Shown here piece after piece: positions 25,363-34,454 of a DNA stretch of 64,000 nucleotides. Source of the stretch: Novosphingobium sp. (GTDB lineage Bacteria > Pseudomonadota > Alphaproteobacteria > Sphingomonadales > Sphingomonadaceae); NCBI RefSeq assembly GCF_024642085.1, contig NZ_JAHEBV010000010.1, forward strand, positions 1 to 64,000, in the 5' to 3' direction. A program made the position numbers and the translations under genes. Position 1 is the first letter of the stretch; every line of letters begins with the position of its first letter. The notes under the pieces were generated by a model. It was not told where the DNA came from. It made no database searches and saw only the letters and a list, made by a program, of their open reading frames with translations.

Positions 25363-26526
25363 ATGATCGTGGCAAAAGCAGACCTTTTTATCACTCCGGT
25401 CGAAACCAAGGCTGAACGCGCCGCTTTTGTCGATCTGGCGTACCGGCTTAACGCTGATGATCCGGCCTGGGTTGCGCCGCTGCGCATGGAGGCATTGGAG
25501 CTGATCACGCCGGGCAAGAACCCGTTCTTTGACCATGCCGATGTCCAGCTGTTCCTGGCCCGGCGCGGCGATGCCGTTGTCGGGCGGATATCCGCGCATA
25601 TCGATCATCTGGCCACGGCTCAGCCAGCCGAACAGGGTATGGGGCCGGGAACAGGCAACTGGGGCCTGCTGGAAGCCGAGGACGAGGCAGTGGCTCAGGC
25701 GCTGATTGGGCGCGCCGAAGAATGGCTGCGCGAAAAGGGCATGACCCGTGTGCTTGCCCCGCTCTCGATGTCGATCTGGGAAGAGCCTGGCCAGCTGACC
25801 AGGGGTTTCGACCATTCGCCCACGGTAATGATGGGCCATCAGCCGCAGCGCTATCAACACTATATCGAGGCACTGGAATACAAGCCGGCCAAGCTGCTCA
25901 ACACGTATGAGCTCGACATCACCATGCCGTTTCCGCCGCTGATCGAGCGGATCATTCAGTCAGGAGAGAGGAACGCCAAAATCCGCATCCGCGGCGTCGA
26001 CAAGAGCAGGTTCGATGCCGAAGCAGCACTGATCCTCCACATTCTCAACGATGCCTGGTCGGACAACTGGGGTTTCGTCCCCTTTACCGACCGGGAGATC
26101 GCCTACGCCGGCAAGAAGTTCAAACCGATCGTGCGCGAAGACTTGATCATGATCGCCGAATACGAAGGTCAGCCGGTCGCCTTCATGATGACCCTGCCCG
26201 ACATGAACGAAGTGCTGAAGCCGATGCGCGGCAAGCTGTTTCCTTTCGGCTGGATCAAGTTGCTGGCCTGGCTGCGCAAACCAAAAGTGCGAACCATGCG
26301 GGTGCCGCTGATGGGCGTCGTCAAGCAGCATCAGTCAAGCCGACTTGCAAGCCAGCTGGCTTTTATGATGATCGAGTTTATTCGCCGCAATGCTGTGACC
26401 CGTTACGGCGCCACACGGGGCGAGATCGGCTGGATTTTGGATGACAACCAGGGGATGAACGCCATTGCCCAGGCAATCGACAGCCACGTCAACAAGGAAT
26501 ACACCATCTACGCCAAGGCACTGTAG
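25363..26526 (+). CDS. GNAT-like N-acetyltransferase domain protein
   Basis: A 387-residue cytoplasmic protein conserved in sphingomonads and often loosely named N-acetyltransferase or dATP pyrophosphohydrolase. A first part reads like a GNAT half (LFLARRGDAVVGRISAHID), the middle has HQPQRYQHYIEALEYKPAK and the C-terminal half a second GNAT-like section (LIMIAEYEGQPVAFMMTLPDMNE, RYGATRGEIGWILDDNQGMNAIAQAI). A tandem GNAT architecture is my reading; no substrate is known. It stands alone, 66 nt before the AI-2E family transporter gene. Confidence 0.7.
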   Translation: MIVAKADLFITPVETKAERAAFVDLAYRLNADDPAWVAPLRMEALELITPGKNPFFDHADVQLFLARRGDAVVGRISAHIDHLATAQPAEQGMGPGTGNWGLLEAEDEAVAQALIGRAEEWLREKGMTRVLAPLSMSIWEEPGQLTRGFDHSPTVMMGHQPQRYQHYIEALEYKPAKLLNTYELDITMPFPPLIERIIQSGERNAKIRIRGVDKSRFDAEAALILHILNDAWSDNWGFVPFTDREIAYAGKKFKPIVREDLIMIAEYEGQPVAFMMTLPDMNEVLKPMRGKLFPFGWIKLLAWLRKPKVRTMRVPLMGVVKQHQSSRLASQLAFMMIEFIRRNAVTRYGATRGEIGWILDDNQGMNAIAQAIDSHVNKEYTIYAKAL

Positions 26527-26592
26527 CGGAGCCTTTCGCGCTGTCCTGCGTTAGGCAGGATATGCAATCGGGGAAGGCGCTGGCGGCTCGTC

Positions 26593-27717
26593 ATGGATAG
26601 TAACAACACCAACACTGCGGCGGATCTGCCCTCGGACCATGGGGTGCCGCGGCTGCTGTCGGCGATCGTCCTGTTATTGGGGATCGGAGTGCTGCTGGCG
26701 CTTCCGTTTGTGCTGTCGATCGGATCGGTGGTCTTCCTGCCACTTACTGCCGCCCTCATCCTGTCGATTCTGGTTTCGCCGCTGGCCGATCAGCTTGCGC
26801 GCCTCGGGATTCCCAACCCGCTTGCCTCGTTCCTGTCTCTGGTCGCGGCGCTGGGGCTGTTCGGCATCTTGCTGTCAGCGATCATGCAGCCCATGCTCGA
26901 TACATTCGATCAGCTGCCGTCGATGACTCAGAAGGTTGCCCAGCGGGTTTCGCAACTGCGCGGCAATCTGGGCTGGATCAACGATATAAACAACACGCTG
27001 GACCGCCTGGCTGGCCACAACAAGGCCCGCGAAGTCGTCTTGGCCGGCCCCAACGTGGTCGAACAGTTCGTCTTCGCCACCCCCGCGGTCGTGATCGAAA
27101 CGCTGGTCACTGTTCTGATGAGCTTTTTCATGATCGAATCGCGCGTGCGCATGCGCGAAAGGTTGTTGCAGGACCGCAGTCACGGATCGACCAAGCTCAA
27201 GGCCGCCCGGGTGCTGCGCGAAGTGCAGGATCTGGTGGCTTCCTACATGGCGACCGTCGGTCTCATTAATCTGGGCGTCGGCGTGATCGTAACGATAGGG
27301 GCGGCGCTGCTTGGGCTGAAGGCACCGCTGATGTGGGGCGGGCTTGCCGCGATGCTAAACTTCCTGCCCTATCTGGGACCGCTGGTGATGATGGCGCTGC
27401 TTGCCTTGTTCGGACTTGGCAGCGCGCCAAACGTGTTTGAAGGTCTGCTGCCCCCGGCACTGTATCTTGGCCTCCACGCGATTGAGGCCAACTTTGTGAC
27501 GCCAGCCGTACTGGGCCGCCGCTTTACGCTCAACCCCGTGATGATCCTGGCAGCAATCAGCGTGTTTTACTGGATCTGGGGTGTGGTTGGCGCACTGCTG
27601 GCCATGCCGATCCTGCTGGTTTTGACCGCGCTGTTCCACCACGTCGGGCGGCCCAACCTGATCGGTTTCGTATTTGGCGAGCCCCTTTTTCCTGAAAGCG
27701 AGCCTGAACCGGCCTAG
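26593..27717 (+). CDS. AI-2E family (PerM/TqsA-like) transporter
   Basis: A 374-residue membrane protein with about eight helices in the usual arrangement: a hairpin of two helices, a long amphipathic periplasmic segment (LDTFDQLPSMTQKVAQRVSQL), and a C-terminal bundle. The family blocks FLPYLGPLVMMALLALFGLG and LEANFVTPAVLGRRFTLNPVMILAAI (as IEANFVTP) are present. Members export AI-2 or act as Na+/H+ antiporters; the real substrate is not predictable. The stop overlaps the convergent symporter gene in CTAG. Confidence 0.88.
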   Translation: MDSNNTNTAADLPSDHGVPRLLSAIVLLLGIGVLLALPFVLSIGSVVFLPLTAALILSILVSPLADQLARLGIPNPLASFLSLVAALGLFGILLSAIMQPMLDTFDQLPSMTQKVAQRVSQLRGNLGWINDINNTLDRLAGHNKAREVVLAGPNVVEQFVFATPAVVIETLVTVLMSFFMIESRVRMRERLLQDRSHGSTKLKAARVLREVQDLVASYMATVGLINLGVGVIVTIGAALLGLKAPLMWGGLAAMLNFLPYLGPLVMMALLALFGLGSAPNVFEGLLPPALYLGLHAIEANFVTPAVLGRRFTLNPVMILAAISVFYWIWGVVGALLAMPILLVLTALFHHVGRPNLIGFVFGEPLFPESEPEPA

Positions 27718-28967
27718 TCGGCTTGATGCCGCCGATCGACAGCCGTGGTGACGGCCACATCGCCGGTGACATTGCCCAGTGTACGCATGATGTCGGGCAG
27801 TACCTCCACCGCGACAAGCAGCGCCAACGGACCCACGGGCACGCCCATGGCCAAAGCAATCGGACCGACGGAAACGACGAAGCTTAGCGTTCCGGGCAGC
27901 GACACCGAACTGAGCGAGACAAGGAACGCAACAAGGACGCCCGCTGCCAGTGCAATCGCAGTCAGCGGCGTGTTGGTGAGGTAGGCGCAGTAGATTGCAA
28001 CCCCCATGTTCATTGCCGGACTGGTCGCACGAAAGATTGCCACGGCCAGCGGCAGGACGAAATCGGCGGTTGATTCGCGTACGCCGAGCCGCCGGGTTGC
28101 GCTGAGCATGGCCGGCAAACTGGCGAGCGAGGACTGGGTCGAAATGGCAACGGCGTAAACCGGCATCAGCGCCCGGGCCAGCGCCGCAGGCGCTTGCTTG
28201 CCGGCGATGACTGCGAAGACTAGCGCGCCCAGCAGGACCACCGTGCCCGCCGCGACCACGATCAGGATGTAGTGTGCCAGCGCCCCGATGGCATCGGCTC
28301 CGCTGGCACCCGCCAGTGTCACGGCAAGGCCAAAGACCCCGATCGGGGCCAGCATAAGCACCCAGCCGACGACCACCATCATTGCGGCCGCCAAGCCTTC
28401 GAACAGCAGGCCCATCTGGCGGCGCGGCTCTGGTGCGACGCGGGTCGCGGCAACGGCCAGAACCGAAACGAACAGGACGATTGGCAGCATTGCCCCGTTG
28501 CTGGCCGCAGCAAAGATGTTATCGGGCATCATTGCCATCAGGATTTCGGAAAAGCTGGGTACCTTCCCTGCCTCGGCTGCACCCCCGCTGAGCGCGGCAG
28601 CCGCCCGCGCCGGGATCGGAAAAGCGGTCAGCAGGGCTGGAACCAGCAATGCCGAGATCAAGCCGGAAGCCAGCAGGATGGCGCAGAATGTGGTCACGGC
28701 ACGCCGGGCCAGCGCGCCGCCGCCGGCTGCTTCGAGGGTCTGGGTGATCCCGGTGTAGACCAGACCGATGACCAGGGGGAGAATGGTGATCTGGAGCGCA
28801 CGCAGCCACAGCGCACCAGCCGGTGTCGCAAACCTGAGCAGCCCTTCAAGTATCGGCGTTCCGGCCAAAGCCACGCCGACTGCAAAGCCCAGCACCAGCC
28901 CGGCAAACGTCAGCCCTGCCGGCACCTTGATTTCGGGGAACGTGGCGGCTTGGGTTCTCTCGTTCAT
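27714..28967 (-). CDS. Dicarboxylate/amino acid:cation symporter (DAACS/GltP type)
   Basis: A 417-residue secondary transporter of the glutamate transporter fold. It shows the first-half helices, the HP1-like region (YAVAISTQSSLASLPAM, with the serine-rich tip), the NMGVAIYCAY segment equivalent to NMDG of helix 7, and the HP2 region VSLSSVSLPGTLSF. The canonical NMDGT is changed to NMGVA, so the Na+ and substrate site differ from GltP; a non-glutamate substrate or proton coupling is possible. The ATG at 28967 (MNERTQAAT) is listed. Divergent from glmM. Confidence 0.87.
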   Translation of the reverse strand: MNERTQAATFPEIKVPAGLTFAGLVLGFAVGVALAGTPILEGLLRFATPAGALWLRALQITILPLVIGLVYTGITQTLEAAGGGALARRAVTTFCAILLASGLISALLVPALLTAFPIPARAAAALSGGAAEAGKVPSFSEILMAMMPDNIFAAASNGAMLPIVLFVSVLAVAATRVAPEPRRQMGLLFEGLAAAMMVVVGWVLMLAPIGVFGLAVTLAGASGADAIGALAHYILIVVAAGTVVLLGALVFAVIAGKQAPAALARALMPVYAVAISTQSSLASLPAMLSATRRLGVRESTADFVLPLAVAIFRATSPAMNMGVAIYCAYLTNTPLTAIALAAGVLVAFLVSLSSVSLPGTLSFVVSVGPIALAMGVPVGPLALLVAVEVLPDIMRTLGNVTGDVAVTTAVDRRHQAD

Positions 28968-29066
28968 TAAGGCTTGCTCCGGCGAATAGGGCACACTCGC
29001 CGCGTGACATTAACGGCGCGGCGCGACATAGCAATTTTTCGGCGCAGCGATGCTATGGGCAGGGGC

Positions 29067-30407
29067 ATGGGACGCAATTATTTTGGTACCGACGGAATTC
29101 GCGGACTAACCAATGCAGGGGTGATGACCGCCGCCGTGGCGATGAAGGTTGGCCAGGCGGCAGGCACCCGCTTTCTGCGCGGCAGCCACCGTCACCGGGT
29201 GGTGATTGGCAAGGACACGCGCCTGTCGGGCTACATGATCGAGAATGCGCTTGTTGCCGGGTTCACCAGTGTGGGAATGGACGTGGTCTTGACCGGGCCG
29301 TTGCCAACCCCTGCTATTGCCATGCTGACCCGCGAACTGCGCGCCGATGTTGGCGTCATGATATCGGCCAGCCACAATCCATACCAGGACAACGGCATAA
29401 AGCTGTTCGGTCCCGATGGCTTCAAGCTGTCCGACGCGGACGAGCTGGCGATCGAGGCCATGCTTGGCCAGGAACTTGCGCTGGCGCCCGCCACCGATAT
29501 CGGCCGCGCCCGCCGGATTGAGGATGCGCGCGGACGCTATATTCATGCCGTCAAGGGATCGCTCCCCGATGACGTGCGTCTTGATGGGCTTAAAATTGTG
29601 GTCGATTGCGCCCACGGTGCCGCTTATCAGGTTGCGCCTTCGGCAATGTGGGAACTGGGGGCCGAGGTGATCGCCGTCGGGGTTCAACCCAACGGCACCA
29701 ACATCAACGCCAAGTGCGGTTCGACCCACCTTGAATTGATCAAGGAAACAGTCGTGGCCAGCGGCGCCGACATTGGCATCGCGCTGGACGGCGATGCCGA
29801 CCGGCTGATTGTGGTCGATGAAAAAGGCCAGACTGTCGATGGCGATCAAATAATGGCGCTGATCGGCACGCAGCTGGCCGCGCGCGGCGATTTGCGCGGC
29901 GGCGGTGTGGTCGCAACGGTCATGTCCAACCTGGGCCTCGAACGCTATCTTGCCGGGCATGGCCTGACGCTCGAACGCGCCAGAGTGGGTGACCGCTATG
30001 TCCTGGAAATGATGAAGGCCGGCGGCTTCAACGTGGGCGGAGAACAGTCGGGCCACATGATCCTGCTCGATCACGGCACGACAGGCGATGGGACCGTGGC
30101 TGCGCTACAGGTGCTGGCCGCGCTGGTTCAATCAGGCAAAAAGGCAAGCGATCTGCTTCACCTGTTCGATCCGGTGCCGCAGCTGCTGAAAAACGTACGC
30201 TTTGGCGGCGGTAAGCCGCTTGACGATGCACGCGTGAAAAGCGTGATTGCGGATGCCGAAACGCAGCTTGCGGGCAAGGGGCGCCTGGTCATCCGCCCGT
30301 CTGGCACCGAACCGGTAATCCGGGTCATGGCAGAAGGTGACGATGCCGCCCAGGTCGAAAAGGTGGTCGATGCGATCTGCGCCGCAGTGCAGGATGTCGC
30401 GGCATGA
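29067..30407 (+). CDS. glmM: Phosphoglucosamine mutase
   Basis: GlmM turns glucosamine-6-phosphate into glucosamine-1-phosphate for UDP-GlcNAc, needed for peptidoglycan and LPS. In the 446-residue product the phosphoserine loop is [20 protein letters not shown] with the reactive Ser at 102. The Mg loop is [16 protein letters not shown], the sugar-binding loop GGEQSGHMI and the phosphate-binding loop [29 protein letters not shown] is the normal start; an ATG 4 codons earlier (MGRG) is possible. It overlaps the next gene by ATGA. Confidence 0.97.
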   Translation: MGRNYFGTDGIRGLTNAGVMTAAVAMKVGQAAGTRFLRGSHRHRVVIGKDTRLSGYMIENALVAGFTSVGMDVVLTGPLPTPAIAMLTRELRADVGVMISASHNPYQDNGIKLFGPDGFKLSDADELAIEAMLGQELALAPATDIGRARRIEDARGRYIHAVKGSLPDDVRLDGLKIVVDCAHGAAYQVAPSAMWELGAEVIAVGVQPNGTNINAKCGSTHLELIKETVVASGADIGIALDGDADRLIVVDEKGQTVDGDQIMALIGTQLAARGDLRGGGVVATVMSNLGLERYLAGHGLTLERARVGDRYVLEMMKAGGFNVGGEQSGHMILLDHGTTGDGTVAALQVLAALVQSGKKASDLLHLFDPVPQLLKNVRFGGGKPLDDARVKSVIADAETQLAGKGRLVIRPSGTEPVIRVMAEGDDAAQVEKVVDAICAAVQDVAA

Positions 30408-30631
30408 GCCTGGACATGCGCCCCGACTGCGAACGCTGCGGCACCGATCTTCCCGCAGACCTGCCTGGTGCGTTCATCTGCAGCTTCGAATGCACGTTCT
30501 GCACTGCCTGCGCCGACGCCATCGACGAACGTTGCCCGAATTGCGGCGGCGAATTGCTGGATCGCCCGACCCGCGCCAAACATCTCCACGCCAAGCATCC
30601 GCCATCGGCCGAGCGGAAGTTCAAGGGGTAA
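30404..30631 (+). CDS. DUF1272 small zinc-ribbon-like protein
   Basis: A 75-residue protein with eight cysteines in pairs: [24 protein letters not shown] and RCPNCGGEL. The layout is that of DUF1272, a family of small zinc-ribbon-like proteins of unknown function. The C-terminal tail is basic ([14 protein letters not shown]). It starts in the glmM stop codon (ATGA) and its own stop overlaps the thiD start by one base, so the three genes are almost surely translated from one mRNA. Confidence 0.88.
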   Translation: MSLDMRPDCERCGTDLPADLPGAFICSFECTFCTACADAIDERCPNCGGELLDRPTRAKHLHAKHPPSAERKFKG

Positions 30632-31380
30632 TGCCCCCGCCGCGCATCCTTTCGATCGCCGGATCCGACTGTTCGGGCGGGGCCGGGATCCAGGCAGATA
30701 TCAAGACGATCACCATGCTGGGCGGTTATGCGATGACCGCGATCACCGCGATCACCGCGCAAAATACTCTGGGGGTGACAGCCGTTGAAGTGATCGGCCC
30801 TGATCTGGTGCGCGCGCAGATCGATGCGTGCCTGTCCGATATCGGAGCGGATGCCGTGAAGATCGGGATGCTTGGATCGGCCGGGATTGCCGGCTGCGTC
30901 GCCGAAGTACTGGAACATGCCGGGCTGCCGATCGTGTTCGATCCTGTGATGGTTGCCAGCAGCGGGGCGGCGCTGGCCGATGCGGACACAATCAGCGCTT
31001 TCGAACGGTTGATGCAGCTTGCCGCGCTGACCACACCTAATGTGGCCGAATTAGCAGCATTGGGCGGGCATGACGGCATGGCGGCGCGTAGAGTGGCCTA
31101 TCTTGCCAAGGGCGGCGATGGAACCGGCGAGCGGGTGGAAGACGTGCTGTGTCTGCCCGGCGAACCGCCGCATGTCATGGCTGGCACCCGCATCCACACC
31201 TCCCATACCCACGGCACCGGGTGTACCTTGTCCAGTGCAATTGCCACCTATCTGGGCAAAGGTCTGCCACTGCCCGAGGCGGTCGACCGGGCGCGCCTGT
31301 TCGTCCGTTCCGCGTTGCGCGCTGCGCCCGGCTTTGGGGCGGGCAGCGGCCCGCTTGGCCATGCCGACGCGCGGGGTTAG
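30631..31380 (+). CDS. thiD: Hydroxymethylpyrimidine/phosphomethylpyrimidine kinase
   Basis: ThiD phosphorylates HMP and HMP-P to HMP-PP in thiamin synthesis. The 249-residue ribokinase-like fold begins ILSIAGSDCSGGAGIQADIKTI, with AITAQNT and the VFDPVMVASSG loop after it. The anion hole and catalytic region is HTHGTGCTLSSAIA (GTGC). No TPP riboswitch is possible right upstream because the gene is coupled to DUF1272 and glmM. Link with cell-wall precursor genes is likely only operon economy. Confidence 0.94.
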   Translation: MPPPRILSIAGSDCSGGAGIQADIKTITMLGGYAMTAITAITAQNTLGVTAVEVIGPDLVRAQIDACLSDIGADAVKIGMLGSAGIAGCVAEVLEHAGLPIVFDPVMVASSGAALADADTISAFERLMQLAALTTPNVAELAALGGHDGMAARRVAYLAKGGDGTGERVEDVLCLPGEPPHVMAGTRIHTSHTHGTGCTLSSAIATYLGKGLPLPEAVDRARLFVRSALRAAPGFGAGSGPLGHADARG

Positions 31381-31389
31381 CGCCATTTT

Positions 31390-32274
31390 TCAGTTCTGGG
31401 CTGCGATATCGTAAAAGTCGCAGATCACTTGCCAGCCTTGGTCAGCTGTTTCGACACGGTGAAACAGCTTGATGTCATCGGCATTGATCACGCCTTCTTC
31501 AACCAGGGCATCGAAGTTGACCACCTTGTCCCAGAAATCTCGGCCGTAAAGCAGGATCGGGATCGGTTTCATCTTGCCGGTCTGGATCAGGGTCAACAGC
31601 TCGAAAAACTCGTCGAAGGTGCCGAATCCACCGGGGAATACCGCTACCGCCTTGGCCCGCAACAAAAAGTGCATCTTGCGCAGCGCGAAATAGTGGAACT
31701 GGAATGCCAGGTGCGGGGTGACATAGGTGTTAGGTGCCTGTTCGTGCGGCAACACGATGTTGAGGCCGATGGTTTCTGCCCCCGCCTCGACCGCGCCGCG
31801 GTTGGCCGCTTCCATGATTGATGGCCCGCCGCCAGAACACACTACGAACTGGCGCATGTCCTTTTCCACGATCGCCGCAGCAGAAGCGATCCGGGCCAGT
31901 TCCTTGGCCACGTCATAGTATTTTGACTTGGCCACCAGCCGTTCGATCACCGCCTTGCGTTCCGGCGTGGTGGCGACCTTCAGCGCTTCGGGTGCTGCTT
32001 CGGGCGATGGTATCCGGGCAGAACCGTAACAGACCAGCGTCGATCCGATTTTCGCTTCGTCCAGCAGCATTTCGCACTTCAGCAATTCCAGCTGAAAGCG
32101 CACCGGGCGCAGTTCTTCGCGCAGCAGGAAATCGGTATCGCGGAAAGCCAGCCGATAGGCCGGATCGCAGGTTTGCGGGGTTGAATGGCTGTGCGATTCG
32201 ACGAAGCTGGCTTCCTGCTCCGCCTTGTAGAAACGGCGTCGATGGAGCCGTTTGTCCGTGGGTTCATTGCTCAT
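31390..32274 (-). CDS. LOG family Rossmann-fold protein (TIGR00730 type)
   Basis: A 294-residue protein of the group once called lysine decarboxylases. The nucleotide-phosphate motif is VCSGGGPSIMEAANRGA and the catalytic motif PGGFGTFDEFFELLTLIQTGK. Proteins with both motifs act as cytokinin riboside 5'-monophosphate phosphoribohydrolases or other nucleotide 5'-monophosphate nucleosidases. The first 90 residues are a hydrophilic extension found in the longer bacterial form. The start at 32274 (MSNEPTDKRL) was chosen over an ATG at 32364 that would run into the bufC gene. Confidence 0.88.
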   Translation of the reverse strand: MSNEPTDKRLHRRRFYKAEQEASFVESHSHSTPQTCDPAYRLAFRDTDFLLREELRPVRFQLELLKCEMLLDEAKIGSTLVCYGSARIPSPEAAPEALKVATTPERKAVIERLVAKSKYYDVAKELARIASAAAIVEKDMRQFVVCSGGGPSIMEAANRGAVEAGAETIGLNIVLPHEQAPNTYVTPHLAFQFHYFALRKMHFLLRAKAVAVFPGGFGTFDEFFELLTLIQTGKMKPIPILLYGRDFWDKVVNFDALVEEGVINADDIKLFHRVETADQGWQVICDFYDIAAQN

Positions 32275-32305
32275 GAAACCCTGATTGCCGGATTGGTGCG
32301 CCGTG

Positions 32306-33058
32306 TCAAAGCAAGGCTGTAGCCGGCTGGTCTGAAGCCAATGCGAAATCCGCAAACAGCCCATGCACGAGCCATAAGGCCAACCAGCTGCCCAATTCTG
32401 CGCTGTCCGGCCTGCTGGCTAGCTCGCCCAGCGTCCCGCCTGCGCTGATCAGGTTAAGCGCAGCGTATTCCCCCGCACAGATTACGCGCAATTGGGGGAC
32501 CAGTCCCCGGCGCCAGACTATGATGTGGTTTTCCTCGGGTTCACCAAGCACCGGCTCTGCCGCCCCGGTGTCGGCCAGCGCGGTCCACAGCGCAGGGGCA
32601 CCCGTTCCCAATCGGCGCAGCGCAAACCCGGCAGCGGGCACGAACTGCAGCCGGTCCCAATCGCTGCCTTCAAGGCCGGCCGAAGCCAGCCGTGCCGCGT
32701 CCAGCGTAGCGCTGTCGCGCGCGGCGAAGGCGCGCTGCATGTGCCATTCGATCCATGCCAGTTCGGCTACTTCGCAATCCCCGGCAAACAACGTCTCAAG
32801 CGCAGCGGAAAAGTCTGCGCCGTATTCGTCCAGTGTCCAGCTGGAAGGCGGCCGGGTCAGGATGTAGTGACACGCCGCCGCGGCAAAAGCCGCGTCTCCG
32901 GTCCAGCGGCGGGTCCGCTCGAAGCTGCTTTCCAGCGCGCCCAGCAAGCGGGTGCGGTAAGCATCGCGATACACCGCCATGCCAAGCGATACAGCCGGCG
33001 CGTCATCGTCGGCGCTGACTGCGTCCAGAAAAGTCTTCTGAAGCGCGGCAAGGCTCAT
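32306..33058 (-). CDS. bufC: BufC/HvfC-type partner protein (DUF2063)
   Basis: A 250-residue protein whose N-terminal 95 residues match the DUF2063 (HvfC/BufC) domain: LAALQKTFLDAV, VYRDAYRTRLLGALESSFERTRRW and a C-terminal ALETLFAGDCEVAELAWIEW stretch. In characterised systems BufC pairs with the MNIO enzyme BufB and helps it bind the bufferin precursor. The ATGA overlap with bufB (33055-33058) supports a complex. The second half is a beta-rich domain seen in the family. The operon is bufA2-bufB-bufC. Confidence 0.88.
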   Translation of the reverse strand: MSLAALQKTFLDAVSADDDAPAVSLGMAVYRDAYRTRLLGALESSFERTRRWTGDAAFAAAACHYILTRPPSSWTLDEYGADFSAALETLFAGDCEVAELAWIEWHMQRAFAARDSATLDAARLASAGLEGSDWDRLQFVPAAGFALRRLGTGAPALWTALADTGAAEPVLGEPEENHIIVWRRGLVPQLRVICAGEYAALNLISAGGTLGELASRPDSAELGSWLALWLVHGLFADFALASDQPATALL

Positions 33059-33894
33059 GCTGCAAGCCCTTTGATCCCGGCATGGGAGCGCGCAATTGAA
33101 AGCTCGGCCAGCAAGTCTTCCAGCTGCGGGATCGCATCATCGCGCTCAATCATGGTCGCGCAGGGGCCAAACCGTGCCGTTGCGGCTTGATACAGCGCCC
33201 AGACTTTCGGACAAACCGGCGCATCGTGCGTGTCGATCAAAAGCCCTTGTGGGCCGCTGCTGTGCCCGGCCAGGTGTATCTGGCGTACCCGGTCTGCCGG
33301 AATGCCATCGAGGAAAGCCAGCGCATCGAAGCCGTGATTGACGCTGCTGACGTAGACGTTGTTGACGTCCAGCAGCAGATAGCATCCGGTCTCTTGCGTC
33401 AATGCGGCCAGGAATTGCCACTCGCTCATCGTGTTTTGCGCAAAACTGACATAGCTTGAAGGATTTTCAATCAGCAGCGGGCGTTCGAGCACGTCCTGGG
33501 CGTGGGTAACGTTGGCAATGCAAACGTCGAGCGCCTCGTCGTCATAAGGCAGCGGCAGAAGATCATGGCTGCCGCGTCCGCCTGCTCCGGTCCAGCACAG
33601 ATGGTCCGACAGCCACAGCGGCTTGACGCGGTGGGCCAGCATTTTGAGCTCGGCCAGATAGTTGCTATCGAGCCCGGCTGAAGAACCGAGCGACATCGCC
33701 ACACCGTGCATCGCGGTGGGATACCGTTCGGTCACCGCGTCAAGCGTGCGCAGCGGCTGGCCGCCGCAAGCCATAAAGTTTTCCGAAATGATCTCTACAA
33801 AATCGACCGGCTGATCGGCTTCCAGGAAGCGAGCATGATGTTCCTTGCGCAGGCCCAGGCCGAAGCCGGCAAAGCGGCCGATGCTTTTGTTCAT
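33055..33894 (-). CDS. bufB: MNIO (DUF692) multinuclear iron oxidative enzyme BufB
   Basis: A 279-residue TIM-barrel enzyme of the DUF692/MNIO family, which modifies cysteines of ribosomal peptides using two or three irons. Visible iron-ligand motifs are FVEIISENFM, MHGVAMSLGS, LSDHLCW, LLIENPSSYVSF, LLLDVNNVYVSSVNHGFDA, IHLAGHSSG, LIDTHDAPV and IERDDAIP. In bufferin systems it changes Cys of the precursor into 5-thiooxazoles that hold copper. The gene sits 88 nt after bufA2, with a strong hairpin in between, and runs into bufC. Confidence 0.93.
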   Translation of the reverse strand: MNKSIGRFAGFGLGLRKEHHARFLEADQPVDFVEIISENFMACGGQPLRTLDAVTERYPTAMHGVAMSLGSSAGLDSNYLAELKMLAHRVKPLWLSDHLCWTGAGGRGSHDLLPLPYDDEALDVCIANVTHAQDVLERPLLIENPSSYVSFAQNTMSEWQFLAALTQETGCYLLLDVNNVYVSSVNHGFDALAFLDGIPADRVRQIHLAGHSSGPQGLLIDTHDAPVCPKVWALYQAATARFGPCATMIERDDAIPQLEDLLAELSIARSHAGIKGLAA

Positions 33895-33921
33895 GAAACA
33901 AGCCTTGAAAGCGGGAAATGT

Positions 33922-33960
33922 GGCCCGGCCGGGCGGAGGGGGGAGATACCCGGCCGGGCC
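33922..33960 (-). other. Strong hairpin between bufA2 and bufB
   Basis: GGCCCGGCCGGG and CCCGGCCGGGCC are perfect 12-bp reverse complements around a 15-nt loop. No T tract follows on the minus strand. It probably protects the 3' end of bufA2 mRNA or causes partial termination, so that precursor exceeds enzyme. Confidence 0.65.
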
Positions 33961-33982
33961 TGTGCGACCCTTTCGGGGGGCC

Positions 33983-34267
33983 TTATCCGATATCGCCGAT
34001 AGTGCCGCCGCGCTGCAGGCATGCGCCCGCTGCCATGGCCTTGAAGCCGTGACCCTTGCAGCTGTTCATGCCCTTGCAATCATGGGCGGTGGTCTTGCAA
34101 TCGGCTGTGCCCTTGCAGCTGTTGACGCCGTAGCAATGTACCATATCGTTTGCGCCAACCGCTGCGCCAGTGCTTTCGGCGGGCGGCGTAGCGGCATGTG
34201 CCAGCGCCGACAGCGCGAACATTGCAGCGGCTGAGGCGAAGGTAGTTCCGGTCTTGAGAGTGGACAT
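33983..34267 (-). CDS. bufA2: Bufferin precursor, BufA2 type
   Basis: A 94-residue exported peptide. Residues 1-25 form a Sec signal (SALAHA-AT). The mature part has six cysteines at 45, 51, 57, 64, 70 and 83, arranged as [31 protein letters not shown] and GACLQRGG. The CYG and repeated SCKG words define the BufA2 family of periplasmic bufferin-type metallophores. Some of the Cys would be modified by BufB before export and bind metal, copper being the one described. It is first in the minus-strand operon with an ECF-type promoter 49-74 nt upstream. Confidence 0.9.
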   Translation of the reverse strand: MSTLKTGTTFASAAAMFALSALAHAATPPAESTGAAVGANDMVHCYGVNSCKGTADCKTTAHDCKGMNSCKGHGFKAMAAGACLQRGGTIGDIG

Positions 34268-34315
34268 GGGTGCTCTCCAGCATTTGGGGTTGTGCGCCGA
34301 CTTGGCATTGGCTGG

Positions 34316-34341
34316 TTCGCGCGATCCCCACGGCCGGTTAC
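34316..34341 (-). promoter_or_regulatory. SigF-like ECF promoter of bufA2-bufB-bufC
   Basis: On the minus strand GTAACC (34341-34336) is followed after exactly 16 nt by CGAA (34319-34316), 48 nt before the bufA2 start codon. This matches the GTAACC-N16-CGAA SigF promoter I recall from Caulobacter, and the other operon has the same motif facing outward. Confidence 0.8.
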
Positions 34342-34376
34342 GCCGATCAAAAAAGATCGCGCTCAGGCCAATGGCT

Positions 34377-34402
34377 GTAACCAGTGCTGGCCCGCCAGCG
34401 AA
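34377..34402 (+). promoter_or_regulatory. SigF-like ECF promoter of bufA1-doxX-sigma-nrsF
   Basis: GTAACC (34377-34382), a 16-nt spacer and CGAA (34399-34402), 52 nt before the bufA1 start. It is the mirror of the minus-strand promoter; 35 nt lie between the two -35 boxes and include the small inverted repeat CGATC-AAAAAA-GATCG (34344-34359). The sigma gene lies in the operon it would drive. Confidence 0.8.
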
Positions 34403-34454
34403 CCGGACGGTAAGGGTCACCACGGCGGTGGCCATGCCCGAACGGGAGATCCCT

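Noticed and set aside
30600..30640. TPP riboswitch for thiD
   Set aside because: thiD starts on the last base of the preceding stop codon in a glmM-DUF1272-thiD unit, which leaves no leader for a riboswitch.
34170..34454. N-terminal extension of BufA1 back to 34170
   Set aside because: That frame runs through the divergent promoter region and bufA2. The ATG at 34455 gives a proper signal peptide and the normal family length.
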